The notes under the pieces were generated by a model. The model saw only the letters and a program-made list of their open reading frames with translations. It did no database searches and had not been told where the DNA came from. 64,000 bases of DNA, taken from the NCBI GenBank assembly GCA_024500155.1, contig CM044874.1:6835001-6899000 (forward strand), given 5' to 3'. The stretch is from Chenopodium formosanum. Its lineage: Eukaryota > Streptophyta > Magnoliopsida > Caryophyllales > Amaranthaceae. The translations under genes and the position numbers were made by a program. Each line of letters begins with the position of its first letter. Position 1 is the first letter of the stretch. This document shows positions 49,712 through 64,000 of this stretch, piece by piece.

Positions 49712-51298
49712 TGGAGACACCTAAAAATGTCTCCCTGAAATCAAACCCGATGATAAACAACCTTTTACCGTCATTATTGGTCGGGTTGAGTATTTAATCC
49801 CGGGAGTGCTTAAAGCCCATGTTCAATCAAACTCAGCTCACAAAATTATCAACGAGTCAGTCCTGATGTTTTGTCAAAGTATAGTCCAATTTGTATTTTG
49901 GCCCGAACGCTTTTAATTCATTTCGTATTATTTATTAATTAAGCCCGATTAATGAATAATAAACCTAAATTGTCTAAAATTATGAAACGACACTTAAAAA
50001 TACCGAGCGTGATTAGGTTAAAAGTGAATCTGGACGCAAATATGGAAAAAAATGTACACCGTGTCACGGCACCACGTACCGCGCCATGGTGGAAATTGCC
50101 GTGTCTCTGCATCCTTTGACGTGACATGGGATTTTTCCGTGTTTTCTCCACGTACACAGCTGACACGCTTTATCATTTTAGGGCAAAATAGCATTGCGAC
50201 ACGGTAATCTGTACCGTGTCATGACACTTATTGCCGTGTCACGGTTCCCCAAATTAGGGTTTTTATCTTTTTAGGGTTCCGTATGTTCCCTCTACTCATT
50301 TTCTCTATAAATACGAGCCTCATTTCTGCAGTTCGGGGCATAAAATAATTCTCTATTCTCTCTTCTATGCTCTAGCCTACCTTATTCTCTCACAATACTT
50401 CCCCAAGTACTCCAAGGAGTCCGTATTTTACCCAAGGTTCCATCCTTAAATCAAGACGTGAAAGGTGTTTGAGGGTTTGACCCCAAATCAACTTTATTTA
50501 ATATAATTTTAATTATTGTTTTATTGGTTTCCTTGAAGTTACGTACTAATGCGTTTATTATTTTATACTTGCAAGCAAACATAATCAAAGTAAGGAATCA
50601 TGTTCCTTTTATTTCTATTATTTTTCTAACAATTGTTATTATGTTTGTCATATATTAATTGTTAGATTATTGTTTATTGCTTCCAATATTAATGTTAATA
50701 TTTTTTTTTAATATTTTTTATGATCACTATATTGCATGTTTATAGGGAATATGTAATTGAAAATCACGACTAATAAGATAATTTGGACAATCGGTTTAGG
50801 CTCCTTTTTAATCTTGCTATTTAATAAAGTGATCACAAATATTTTAGAATTATGTGTGTGCATTAATATTCAACCAATTTAGCATAATTATAGTTTGGAG
50901 CAAATTGAATCTTTGTTTGCATGCCTTTGATATCGCAGGAATTACTTTTCACAATAAGAATCGAGTAGAGGTCAATATGGGCGAATGTGACTCCATGACT
51001 CACTTCGTACCATCATCCTCGTTTCTCCTTTCGTGATTCCAAACCGTATGGAGTTTGTAATCTCATGAATTATGAATGAGGTGTAACCTTCACGGGTCAA
51101 TCGTTGTAGCCTTTCGTTGTCCCTTTATCGTGGTTGCCTTTTATGATATGTGAACGGTATACAAGTTCCTAAAAAATGTGTTGGCGACTCCCTACTATAT
51201 ATATTTGTCCCTAATCGTATACGTCAATTCTCACTTCCTATGAATGCCAAGCATATTTACATATGCTTAACGTAGGCGCACTTCAAACGACGCCTACA
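49712..51298 (+). mobile_element. Solo LTR (TGGAGACACC family, 1587 bp)
   Basis: Starts TGGAGACACC and ends GACGCCTACA, with exact TSD ATCCC (49707-49711 and 51299-51303). TATAAATA at 50306-50313; U3 cluster 50046-50245 with CCGTGTCACGG and related words. TTGGCGACTC about 115 bp before the end. Short frames inside are not genes. Confidence 0.92.
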
Positions 51299-51385
51299 AT
51301 CCCAAACCTAACATTCATAGTGTAGTGATTCTTACCCACAAAGGGCTCACAAATTAAGTCATACATGTTTAGTAGGATATGTAGG

Positions 51386-51480
51386 CCCTGTTCTTTAGAG
51401 CTGCTCTGCTCTGCTAAGTCTTGCTCCACTCTGCTTTAATCTGGTTTGTTCTGCTATGCTTTGTTCTGCTTAAAATTAAT
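51386..51480. mobile_element. MITE fragment with TCTGC pentamers
   Basis: Starts GGCCCTGTTCTTTAGAGC, then repeats of CTCTGCT and TTCTGCT. The right end is not found. The start matches the family at 47992. Confidence 0.45.
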
Positions 51481-51556
51481 AATTAATAATGAATTATTAT
51501 AATAATAATAAAAAATAATTAATATTTAATAATTTTAATTAATATTTAATAATAAT

Positions 51557-51879
51557 TGTAGGTGTCGCTCGAAGTGCGCCAACGTTAAAGCATGTGTGAA
51601 TATGCTTGACACTTATAGGAAGTGGGAATTGACATAATACGATTAGGGACAAGGAAAATAGGGAGCCGCCAACAAGTTTTTAAGGAACTTGTAAACCGTT
51701 CACGGATCATAAAAGGCAACCATGATAAAGGGACAACGAAAGGCAACAACAATTGACTCGTGAAGGTTACACCACATTCATAATCCATGAAATTACTAAC
51801 TCCATATGGTTCGGAACCACGAAAGAAGGATCGGGGATGATGGTACGAAGTGAGTCATGGAGTCACATTCGCCCGTATT
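51557..51879 (-). mobile_element. LTR of the 49712 family, reverse orientation, first part
   Basis: Starts TGTAGGTGTCGCTCGAAGTG, the reverse complement of the 3' end of the LTR at 49712-51298, and follows it up to the insertion point of the Tekay-like element. It resumes at 63171. Confidence 0.85.
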
Positions 51880-54800
51880 TGTAATACCCCGTATTTTTAA
51901 TGTATTTTATAAATTATTTATTTAATTATAAAATATATTTTGGGTCAAACTATTTTAATTATTGAATTGTAAATAAAGCAAGTATTTATATTTGGGTCAA
52001 TAAGCATTCAATCCAAACGTAGCCCATCTTTATTGAACCCAATCATCTTATTTTTACTTTTGGGCCACCTACTTCATCATTTAAGTCCATTATTTTTATG
52101 AATCCCAAACCTACCCTAACCTACTCTACACTATAAATACTCTACTTATCCCCAAAATTTTACCACCCAAAGAGGTCAAATGGTCAAGGTAAGCTATTTT
52201 CTTTTTTATTTTTATTCTTTCTTTCTTCTTTTCCTTTTTCCTTTTCTTATTCTTTCTTTTCTTCTTGCATTTACGTGGGTTTTGGGTGACATAAACCCAC
52301 CCAAATTTCAACCTTGTTGCTGCCACATCATCACACCGACCACCACCGCCGGTCCGCCACCGCCGCCGGCCAGCAGCCGCCCAGCTGGCCGGCCACCACC
52401 CACGGCGGTTCTTCCCTTCTCTCTCCTCTTTTATTTTATTTTAATAATTATTCCTATAATATATACTTTGGGGTTTTGATTTTAAATTGTTTAAACATGA
52501 TTAGTATGTTCTACAATTGTGTTTTGATGATTAAATGTTGTAAATTTTAGATTATAAAGTGTTTAATTTTCAGATTTTATGAAGGATTAAAAGTTAGGGT
52601 TTTAATTATTAAAGTGTTGATTTTTAGGGTTCTAACTTACAATTGATTTGGGGGTTTTATATACCCATTGATTGTAAGTGGTAATAAAGCTTAAAGATTG
52701 TATCTTTATGGAGTTTTAATGAAATTTTAATGGGTTTTTGTTAATAGAATAATGCTGGAATTTTTATTTACATACTACTATTGTGTATTAATTAAAAGGA
52801 GTTGATTACCCATAAGTAGAGAATATTTTAAGTGGTTTTAATATAATTTTCAGATTTTATTTAAGGGGTTTAAGCCTTAAAAAGTATGCTGGAATTTTTA
52901 TATGAACACGCAAATTCATGTTTTAATAATTAGATTTCCGTTCGTTAATATTAATCTCGTTTTAATCCCGATCAGGTTCTAAACTCCTCCGATTTTGATA
53001 AAAAAAAGTAGTGTTTTTCGAGTGGAAACAACGTTTTAAGAAAGAATCACTACCTTAGGTAGTAAGCACCACCCTCTCGTGGCCAAATTCAGCCTCTAAA
53101 TATGATTTTCGGGCAGTTTTTGATTTTTAACGAAGTTTTTTTTTTTTTATGATTTAAATTTTATCTTTGAGTTTAAAAGGGGTAAGAGATAATTTAATGT
53201 TTCTATGGATAATTTAAGTATAAAGATGTATTTTGATGAAGTTTTAAAGGATTTTTGATTAGTTTAAAATATTGGAATTTTATTTAAAGTAGTATAATTG
53301 CGATTTTTAATAAAAGGGTGTGATTATCCATTAAAAAGGAGTTTAATTAGGGGTTTTTAAATAATTTTCAGATTATTATAAGTCATTTAAAGTGAGTTTA
53401 AGTTGCTGGAAATTGTGTATACAAGGGTAATTAATATAGTATTATTGTCCCTTTATGTAGGAGACTTGGTTCGAGAATTGTTGTAGAGTACTCGGTTATT
53501 TTAAGAGCTTATTTTAGGTACGTTTGCGTACTTAGATTATTTTGATGATGTAGAATCATGCTAGGTTTAATTTCAATCAATTACAAGTAGTATCATGCTA
53601 AGGTTTATGTATTGAGTTGTGAATTATTGGTGTTGGTGATTGAATTGTGAAGCATGAATTATTTGTGATGGTTTATGATTGGAAAATTATATTTTGGCAT
53701 GATTATATGGACTACATATTTATTTATGGCATGATAGAGAGCATGTTTAATTAAACTAATTGTTTAATTATGTTTGGAATATTGAAAAGAAATTTTATTA
53801 TGGTTCATATAATTTTTATTGATGCTTTAAGCATGAGAAAGGAGCTATATAAGTGTCTATGTACACAAGGAATAAATTGTATGTTGGTGCCTTTGTGCAC
53901 TTAAGGTGTTTTTAACACCGAGGGATAGGATTTTGGCGCTTTATGCGTTTAAGGTGTCTTTGACACTGAGGTAGAATTAAAAAGGGTTCAACATTAAATA
54001 TTATGTGGTCACTAAATATTCAAGAATTAAATTGGTATGTTTGAGTGATTGAATTATTATTGATGATTGAATTGTTATGCTTTAAGGGTCATCACCAAGT
54101 CTAGTAATATGTAAATAACGTAAAGTGAAAGAGATTACGCACCAAAACTCTTGGAACGTATATACCTTAAGTATGAACATATGGGGGGAGTTATGTGACT
54201 TTATATTTGATCATAACTTCTAACGGAGTACAGGACGCTGTATATTCTTTTTTATTATTATTATGCGCTGGAATTCCACCACCTATGTGTGACACAGGTT
54301 TGTTGCTGGTACGGTTATCTCCCGTGTCAGTTAACCCCAAATTTATTTGGGGGAGGTTAATAGGTGGAAACCCGTTCGATGCGTAATCAATGCAAAATGA
54401 ATTAATTAGTGTCTAGTCATTATGTTCTTGTTGATCGGTGTGTGTGCTTGTGAACAGGTGCATTGAGGTAAGTGTGTGTTGATAAGTGAAAGCATGATAG
54501 TGTGTTTAATTACGCTTATGTACTCAGCTTTGCTGATTGTGTGTGTGTTTGTGTATTTGGCCATGTCTTTATCTTGGCCCTATGATGACCCATTTTTAAT
54601 GGAGAGTAGTGGAGACAAGTAGAGATAAGCTTTTCAGGTATTGAGGCATGTTCATGATGGGGCACGAGTGAAGAGCGAATCATGCTAGTTTATATTAGTT
54701 ACAATGTGTTTCTGCTTTAATTATTTATGCTAATATTTATATGTGGAGCTAATATCAAGTTTGGATTTGGTTTGGTTTAAAAAAAAAAGGGCCTTTAATG

Positions 54801-55044
54801 GTTCCAAGTTGTAGGTTGATTTTCATTTTACTTCGCTCATTTTGGTTTTAACTTTATTTTCGTTTGGTTAGCTTTTCAAGTTGGTTTGTTTTTGAAAGGT
54901 TTTTAAAATTAGTCTTCCGCTGTGTATCTTTGATATTTGCCTTAACCGTTTCACGGTGCCGGTAATGTCTTAGATATTCCTATTTAAAGTTTTATACAGG
55001 GCAAAACAGGTATTTTAAAATAAAGGAATTTCTAGGGTGTTACA
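51880..55044 (+). repeat. 5' LTR of the Tekay-like element
   Basis: 3165 bp. A CACTATAAATACTC promoter box lies near 52129-52142, followed by a CT-rich stretch and a GC-rich CCGCC/GGCCGG stretch (52330-52405). Frames inside it (52180-52550, 54195-54386) recur in the other LTR and show no domain. Confidence 0.9.
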
Positions 55045-55065
55045 AAGTGGTATCTGGGAGCTTTG
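55045..55065 (+). promoter_or_regulatory. Primer-binding site, initiator-Met type, mutated
   Basis: TGGTATCTGGGAGC follows the LTR after 3 nt. The usual plant site is TGGTATCAGAGC, so it has drifted. Confidence 0.65.
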
Positions 55066-55204
55066 GTTGAGATTTTATTACCACTAAAGCCAAAAAAAAA
55101 AAAATATTTTAAAGTGTTTTGTTTTAAAACTTGGCCAAGTGCTTATTTAATTAAACGGTGTTAAATTAACTTGTTTTGAATTTTATTTTTGTTTTTATTT
55201 TAGG

Positions 55205-58074
<2,870 letters not shown>

Positions 58075-58470
58075 TGAAAGAAGGTTACATCACCCTAGAG
58101 AGCGCATGTAATTGTTAAAGAAAGGGATGGAAGTGTCTGTAAAGTGCCTATGAAGGATCGATCAATGTGACAAAGAAGTATAATTATCCTTTCCTTTAAA
58201 GCGACGATTTGTTTGATCAAATGAAAGGAGCAAGTATAGTTTTGAGATTAGACTTGAGGATAGAACTACTAAGTAAAATATTCGAAAGAGGATATTTAGA
58301 ATTTGGCGCTTATGACAAGGTTTGGACGATTCGAGTTTTCATTTCTGCCTTTTGGGATAATGAATCACCTATAATTTCCATGGACTTATGGAATTCTGTA
58401 TTTTCATTGAAGGTACTTTTGGTGAATTCTAAAAATGGGAAGGAAAGGACGATGTGAACATCTGTAATAA
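58075..58470 (+). pseudogene. Reverse transcriptase remnant of the Tekay-like element
   Basis: In shifting frames one can still read VIVKERDGSV (normally like VFVKKKDGS), NVTKKYNYPFP, LFDQMKGASIVLRLDL (normally LFDQLKGAKVFSKIDL) and, further on, MDLWNSVF and VNSKNGKE around the place of the catalytic YxDD box, which is not recognisable. Several stops and shifts are present. It is clearly pseudogenised. Confidence 0.8.
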
Positions 58471-59139
58471 AACGTGTTGATGCTTAGAGAGAAGCAAATG
58501 CACGCAAGTTTTTCCCGAGTGTGAGTTGTGATTGAGAAAGGACCATTTTGGGAAACCTCGCAATAAGAAGAAAAGTTGCTGTAACAAGAAATTATTAAAA
58601 TTGATAAAGGACCGTGGAAAAGACATTCAATGTCATTAAAAGGGAAGCAATGTATTGGGCAAATGCGTTGCTAATAATGTTAAAGATAAGGGGGAATAAG
58701 GACATTAATCTCCTCGAAAGTGTTGGAAAAGGAAAAGCTAAAAAAAAAAAATGTTTGGGTAACGACAGCATGAGAACTTGGGTAATACATTTGAGACGAT
58801 TACAACCTCCACCCATTGGTATAATAGCGAAATAATATTTGACAAGGGAATTTATGCAGAAAACAAGCGTATTCAATTTCAGAAAAGGATGTAACAAAGT
58901 CACTATACAAGCCAGCATTGGTATGACAACGTTTTGTGGTTGGAATAAAAGAACCATGAAAGTTCACTATGTTGGGGAACATTAGTGACCGAAGCAAGAA
59001 AAATATACATGAATGGATTTGATCTGAGTAGTGCAAGTTAAACAACGGACAAGGCACAAGTGTTATTGAAAGTGTAACCCATAAGACAAAAGATGAATTT
59101 TGGTAAGAAAGAAAATTTGAGCCAAAGTATATAGATATA

Positions 59140-59480
59140 TATATGAATTTGCATAGAATTGGTAAAGTAGCAAATAACTTGGCATATTATCGGACCTTGG
59201 TAAAGTATACGACAATTTTCATAAGTCATTATGAAAGAACATTAACTACAGGTATGAGTTGCAAAGAGATCTATTGAGTTCAGTCAATTTGATTATGAAA
59301 AAGCTAGACAAATCAAAGTTTCGAATATCAAAGTGCTTCATAATTTTACTAGAGGATGAGTGAAAGATAGTATAGATGGAAATTTATTATTTTTGGTATA
59401 ATGAGTAAGAAGTAATAAGAATTTTGGTTCGCAACAAAGAATGCATACAGAGAAGTGTTATGACCTTACCAAAGATGGAA
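59140..59480 (+). pseudogene. Integrase C-terminus and chromodomain remnant
   Basis: RIGKVANNLAY overlaps LGILSDLGKVYDNFHKSL, matching in order the RIGPVAYRLxLP..L..VHDVFHVS segment of chromovirus integrases. EVIRILVRNKECIQRSV then follows, in the position of the chromodomain lead-in. Stops and shifts interrupt it. Confidence 0.65.
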
Positions 59481-59518
59481 TGAGAAAAGATCAACATGAT
59501 TCTAAAGTTGAGTTAAGT

Positions 59519-59560
59519 GGAGTTACGCGGGCGTAACTCGTTTTCTTTAAGGGGGGTAGA
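59519..59560 (+). promoter_or_regulatory. Second polypurine-like tract and hairpin
   Basis: A perfect 8-bp stem GAGTTACG/CGTAACTC with a 4-nt loop (59520-59539) is followed by TTTAAGGGGGGTAGA, an exact duplicate of the true polypurine word 444 bp further on. Confidence 0.6.
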
Positions 59561-59649
59561 GTGCGATAGAATTACGCGCTTTTTCCTTAATTTTGGCATT
59601 TTAAAGTGCTTTTTCGTCAGTTTTACACTGATTTAGTTGATAAGTTTGA

Positions 59650-59845
59650 TTATTTTACACACTAAGATGTGTAAGTTTATTATCAAAGTTGATTCTTATA
59701 CTAATGTTAGTGTGAGTTTGTTAGATAGTCTAATAGTTTACACATTATTTTGTGTAAGTTTGTTAGTAAAGTTGTTATCTTACACATTATTTTGTGTAAG
59801 AAGGTCAGCAAGTTGGTTACTTTACACACTAGTTTGTGCGTGAAT
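59650..59845 (+). repeat. Tandem repeat with embedded hairpins
   Basis: About four and a half units of about 42 bp, each containing TTACACATTATTTTGTGTAA or a variant (a short inverted repeat), followed by GTTTGTTAGTAAAGTTG-like sequence. Confidence 0.8.
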
Positions 59846-59984
59846 GAATAGATGAGGTAGAAAGGAAGTATCACAAAAGTACAACAACTAAAAATATTAA
59901 GGAAATTTTCAGATTTTACAAACATTTATTCGTTTTCAAGCGAGCTTTTTCTTGTTTTCGTACCTAAGTTTCGGGGACGAAACT

Positions 59985-60003
59985 TCTTTTAAGGGGGGTA
60001 GAC
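59985..60003 (+). promoter_or_regulatory. Polypurine tract of the Tekay-like element
   Basis: TTTTAAGGGGGGTAGAC abuts the 3' LTR at 60004. Confidence 0.8.
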
Positions 60004-63000
60004 TGTAATACCCCGTATTTTTAATGTATTTTATAAATTATTTATTTAATTATAAAATTTATTTTGGGTCAAACTATTTTAATTATTGAATTATAAATAA
60101 AGCAAGTATTTATATTTGGGACAATAAGCATTCAATCCAAACGTAGCCCATCTTTATTGAACTCAATCATCTTATTTTTACTTTTGGGCCACCTACTTCA
60201 TCATTTAAGTCCATTATTTTTATGAATCCCAAACCTACCCTAACCTACTCTACACTATAAATACTCTACTTATCCCCAAAATTTTACCACCCAAAGAGGT
60301 CAAATGGTCAAGGTAAACTATTTTCTTTTTATTTTTATTCTTTCTTTCTTCTTTTCCTTTTTCCTTTTCTTATTCTTTCTTTTCTTCTTGCATTTACGTG
60401 GGTTTTGGGTGACATAAACCCACCCAAATTTCAACCTTGTTGCTGCCACATCATCACATCGACCACCACCGTCGATCCGCCGCCGCCACCGCCGGCCAGC
60501 AGCCGCCCAGCTGGCCGGCCACCACCCATGGCGGTTCTTCCCTTCTCTCTCCTCTTTTATTTTATTTTAATAATTATTCCTATAATATATACTTTGGGGT
60601 TTTGATTTTAAATTGTTTAAACATGATTAGTATGTTCTACAATTGTGTTTTGATGATTAAATGTTGTAAATTTTAGATTATAAAGTGTTTAATTTTCAGA
60701 TTTTATGAAGGATTAAAAGTTAGGGTTTTAATTATTAAAGTGTTGATTTTTAGGGTTCTAACTTACAATTGATTTGGGGGTTTTATATACCCATTGATTG
60801 TAAGTGGTAATAAAGCTTAAAGATTGTATCTTTATGGAGTTTTAATGAAATTTTAATGGGTTTTTGTTAATAGAATAATGCTAGAATTTTTATTTACATA
60901 CTACTATTGTGTATTAATTAAAAGGAGTTGATTACCCATAAGTAGAGAATATTTTAAGTGGTTTTAATATAATTTTCAGATTTTATTTAAGGGGTTTAAG
61001 CCTTAAAAAGTATGCTGGAATTTTTATATGAACACGCAAATTCATGTTTTAATAATTAGATTTCCGTTCGTTGATATTAATCTCGTTTTAATCCCGATCA
61101 GGTTCTAAACTCCTCCGATTTTGATAAAAAAAAGTAGTGTTTTTCAAGTGGAAACAACATTTTAAGAAAGACTCACTACCATAGGTAGTAAGCACCACCC
61201 TCTCGTGGCCAAATTCAGCCTCTAAATATGATTTTCGGGCAGTTTTTGATTTTTAACGAAGTTTTTTTTTATGCTTTAAATTTTATCTTTGAGTTTAAAA
61301 GGGGTAAGAGATAATTTAATGTTTCTATGGATAATTTAAGTATAAAGATGTATTTTAATGACGTTTTAAAGGATTTTTGATTAGTTTAAAATGTTGGAAT
61401 TTTATTTAAAGTAGTATAATTGCGATTTTTAATAAAAGGGTGTGATTATCCATTAAAAAGGAGTTTAATTAGGGGTTTTTAAATAATTTTCAGAATATTA
61501 TAAGTTATTTAAAGTGAGTTTAAGTTGCTGGAAATTGTGTATACAAGGGTATTTAATATAGTATTATTGTCCCTTTATGTAGGAGACTTGGTTCGAGAAT
61601 TGTTGTAGAGTACTCGGTTATTTTAAGAGTTTATTTGAGGTACGTTTGCGTACTTAGCTTATTTTGATGATGTAGAATCATGCTAGGTTTAATTTCAATC
61701 AATTACAAGTAGTATCATGCTAAGGTTTATGTATTGAGTTGTGAATTATTGGTGTTGGTGATTGAATTGTGAAGCATGAATTATTTGTGATGGTTTATGA
61801 TTGGAAAATTATATTTTGGCATGATTATATGGACTACATATTTATTTATGGCATGATAGAGAGCATGTTTAATTAAACTAATTGTTTAATTATGTTTGGA
61901 ATATTGAAAAGAAATTTTATTATGGTTCATATAATTTTTATTGATGCTTTAAGCATGAGAAAGGAGCTATATAAGTGTCTATGTACACAAGGAATAAATT
62001 GTATGTTGGTGCCTTTGTGCACTTAAGGTGTTTTTAACACCGAGGGATAGGATTTTGGCGCTTTATGCGTTTAAGGTGTCTTTGACACTGAGGTAGAATT
62101 AAAAAGGGTTCAACATTAAATATTATGTGGTCACTAAATATTCAAGAATTAAATTGATATGTTTGAGTGATTGAATTATTATTGATGATTGAATTGTTAT
62201 GCTTTGAGGGTCATCACCAAGTCTAGTAATATGTAAATAACGTAAAGTGAAAGAGATTACGCACCAAAACTCTTGGAACGTATATACCTTGAGTATGAAC
62301 ATATGGGGGGAGTTATGTGACTTTATATTTGATCATAACTTCTAACGGAGTACAGGACGCTGTATATTCTTTTTTATTATTATTATGCGCTGGAATTCCA
62401 CCACCTATGTGTGGCACAGGTTTGTTGCTGGCACGGTTAGCTCCCGTGTCAGTTAATCCCAAATTTATTTGGGGGAGGTTAATAGGTGGAAACGCGTTCG
62501 ATGCGTAATCAATGCAAAATGAATTAATTAGTGTCTAGTCATTATGTTCTTGTTGATCGGTGTGTGTGCTTGTGAACAGGTGCACTGAGGTAAGTGTGTG
62601 TTGATAAGTGAAAGCATGATAGTGTGTTTAATTACGCTTATGTACTCAGCTTTGCTGATTGTGTGTGTGTTTGTGTATTTGGCCATGTCTTTATCTTGGC
62701 CCTATGATGACCCATTTTTAATGGAGAGTAGTGGAGACAAGTAGAGATAAGCTTTTCAGGTATTGAGGCATGTTCATGATGGGGCACGAGTGAAGAGCGA
62801 ATCATGCTAGTTTATATTAGTTACAATGTGTTTCTGCTTTAATTATTTATGCTAATATTTATATGTGGAGCTAATATCAAGTTTGGATTTGGTTTGGTTT
62901 AAAAAAAAAGGGCCTTTAATGGTTCCAAGTTGTAGGTTGATTTTCATTTTACTTCGCTCATTTTGGTTTTAACTTTACTTTCGTTTGGTTAGCTTTTCAA

Positions 63001-63165
63001 GTTGGTTTGTTTTTGAAAGGTTTTTAAAATTAGTCTTCCGCTGTGTATCTTTGATATTTGCCTTAACCGTTTCACGGTGGCGGTAATGTCTTAGATATTC
63101 CTATTTAAATTTTTATACAGGGCAAAACAGGTATTTTAAAATAAAGGAATTTCTAGGGTGTTACA
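60004..63165 (+). repeat. 3' LTR of the Tekay-like element
   Basis: 3162 bp, differing from the 5' LTR by a few tens of scattered substitutions and small indels by eye. Confidence 0.9.
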
Positions 63166-63170
63166 GTATT

Positions 63171-63804
63171 GGCCTCTACTCGATTCTTATAGCGAAAATC
63201 ATTCCTGCGATCTCAAAGGCATGCAAACAAAATATTCAATTTGCTCCAAACTATTATCATGCTAAGTTGGTTTAATATTAATGCAACACATTATTCTAAA
63301 ATATTGTGATCACTTGATTAAAACAACAAGATTAAAAAGGAACCTAAACCGATTGTCCAAATTATCTTATCAGGCGTGATTTTCAATTACATATTCCCTT
63401 TAAACATGCAATAGGGTGATCATAAATAATAATAGAGTAAACATTAATATTGGAAGTAATTTAACAATAATAGCGTTAGTCAAACCAAATATAAAATCAA
63501 CCTAATCATGATACTAGCAATATTAAAATAAAATAAGAGTAATTAAATTAATTAATTACTCACATTCTGCATGTTCCTTTAAATTGCTACGTCATGAATA
63601 AACTATTAGTAACTTCAATAAAAAAATATAAAACAAATGAAAATTAAATTAAATTAAATAAAAAGTAGAGTTGATTTGGTCCAAAATTAAATTAAATAAT
63701 AATGTTAATCAAAATTACGCACATGAAATACTTAGAACTTTTCGAGTCTCATCCACTCATTATAAATCATTGCCGAAATAAATTTCAAGAATTAAAATGG
63801 AAAT
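63171..63804 (-). mobile_element. LTR of the 49712 family, reverse orientation, second part
   Basis: Continues the reverse LTR after the Tekay-like insertion. GGCCTCTACTCGATTCTTAT matches the complement of about 50956-50975. Similarity fades after about 63690. It is cut by the next LTR at 63805. Confidence 0.7.
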
Positions 63805-64000
63805 TGTAGACACCCATTTGTGTCTCCCCAAAACCAAACCCAGTGATGAGTACCTTTCACGTCGAATCATAATCGAATGAAACGAAAGTGTGGAAAGGTC
63901 TAGTGTTGCGGAAAGTTTTTATTTTCTTTTCTCTTCTTCCTGTTTTTAAAAACTTTATTTTAAGAAAACAGTCAATCTAGTTTGGTTGGTCCATGATATG
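63805..64000 (+). mobile_element. Start of a TGTAGACACCC-family LTR, cut by the window end
   Basis: The first 196 bp match the starts of the solo LTRs at 13717 and 26494. The five bases before it are GAAAT, the expected left TSD. Confidence 0.85.

Noticed and set aside
52180..52550. Pro-rich frames, repeated at 60405-60676
   Set aside because: They lie in the two LTRs of the Tekay-like element and have no domain.
54195..54386. Open frame repeated at 62317-62508
   Set aside because: It is LTR sequence present in both LTRs with no recognisable protein.

Overview
The window is AT-rich plant nuclear DNA, most likely from a eudicot. Host genes have several short exons and GT-AG introns. Their protein families are plant ones: a plant subtilase, a bZIP62-type factor and an IQM calmodulin-binding protein. 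Most of the rest is transposable elements: Athila- and Tekay-type LTR retrotransposons, many solo LTRs, CACTA elements, small inverted-repeat elements (MITEs) and an RTE-type LINE tail. Nothing here fixes the species.

Region by region. 1-1592: 3' part of a subtilisin-like protease gene (+). 2452-7015: complete six-exon bZIP62-like gene (-), with at least three MITE-like insertions in its long first intron. 7697-8291: 5'-truncated RTE LINE tail with a target-site duplication (TSD). About 8300-11430: gene-free, with inverted repeats. About 11430-33850: a nested retrotransposon stack. An old Athila/Tat-like LTR and internal region received a small CACTA element (12988-13601), a solo LTR (13717-15651), a second CACTA (15838-25597) that was itself hit by an Athila-type element encoding only gag and protease (15943-24330), and a solo LTR (25694-32573). 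That last LTR contains another solo LTR (26220-31508), which contains two more LTRs. Exact TSDs support most of these boundaries. 33825-39330: a broken TPR-domain gene (-), split by a third CACTA element (35416-39118) that carries captured exon-like pieces, one resembling cytochrome bc1 subunit QCR9. 40420-44136: 3' five exons of an IQM gene (-), with no 5' exons visible. 44137-49711: intergenic, with MITEs and microsatellites. 49712-64000: two LTRs of one family in opposite orientation. The second is interrupted by an 11.3-kb Tekay-like element (51880-63165) with 3.16-kb LTRs and an almost unreadable pol, and by the start of another LTR at 63805.

The host genes are unrelated neighbours and form no pathway. 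The most interesting signals are in the mobile DNA. (1) LTRs of several families carry a short cluster of GC-rich dyad words about 30-65 bp upstream of the TATA box, with a different word in each family. (2) The Tekay-like element has nearly identical LTRs around a pol wrecked long ago, which suggests a dead element still being mobilised in trans. (3) The third CACTA element carries same-strand exon-like fragments that keep their splice sites. (4) A scattered family of short MITEs shares termini but has different pentamer-rich interiors.
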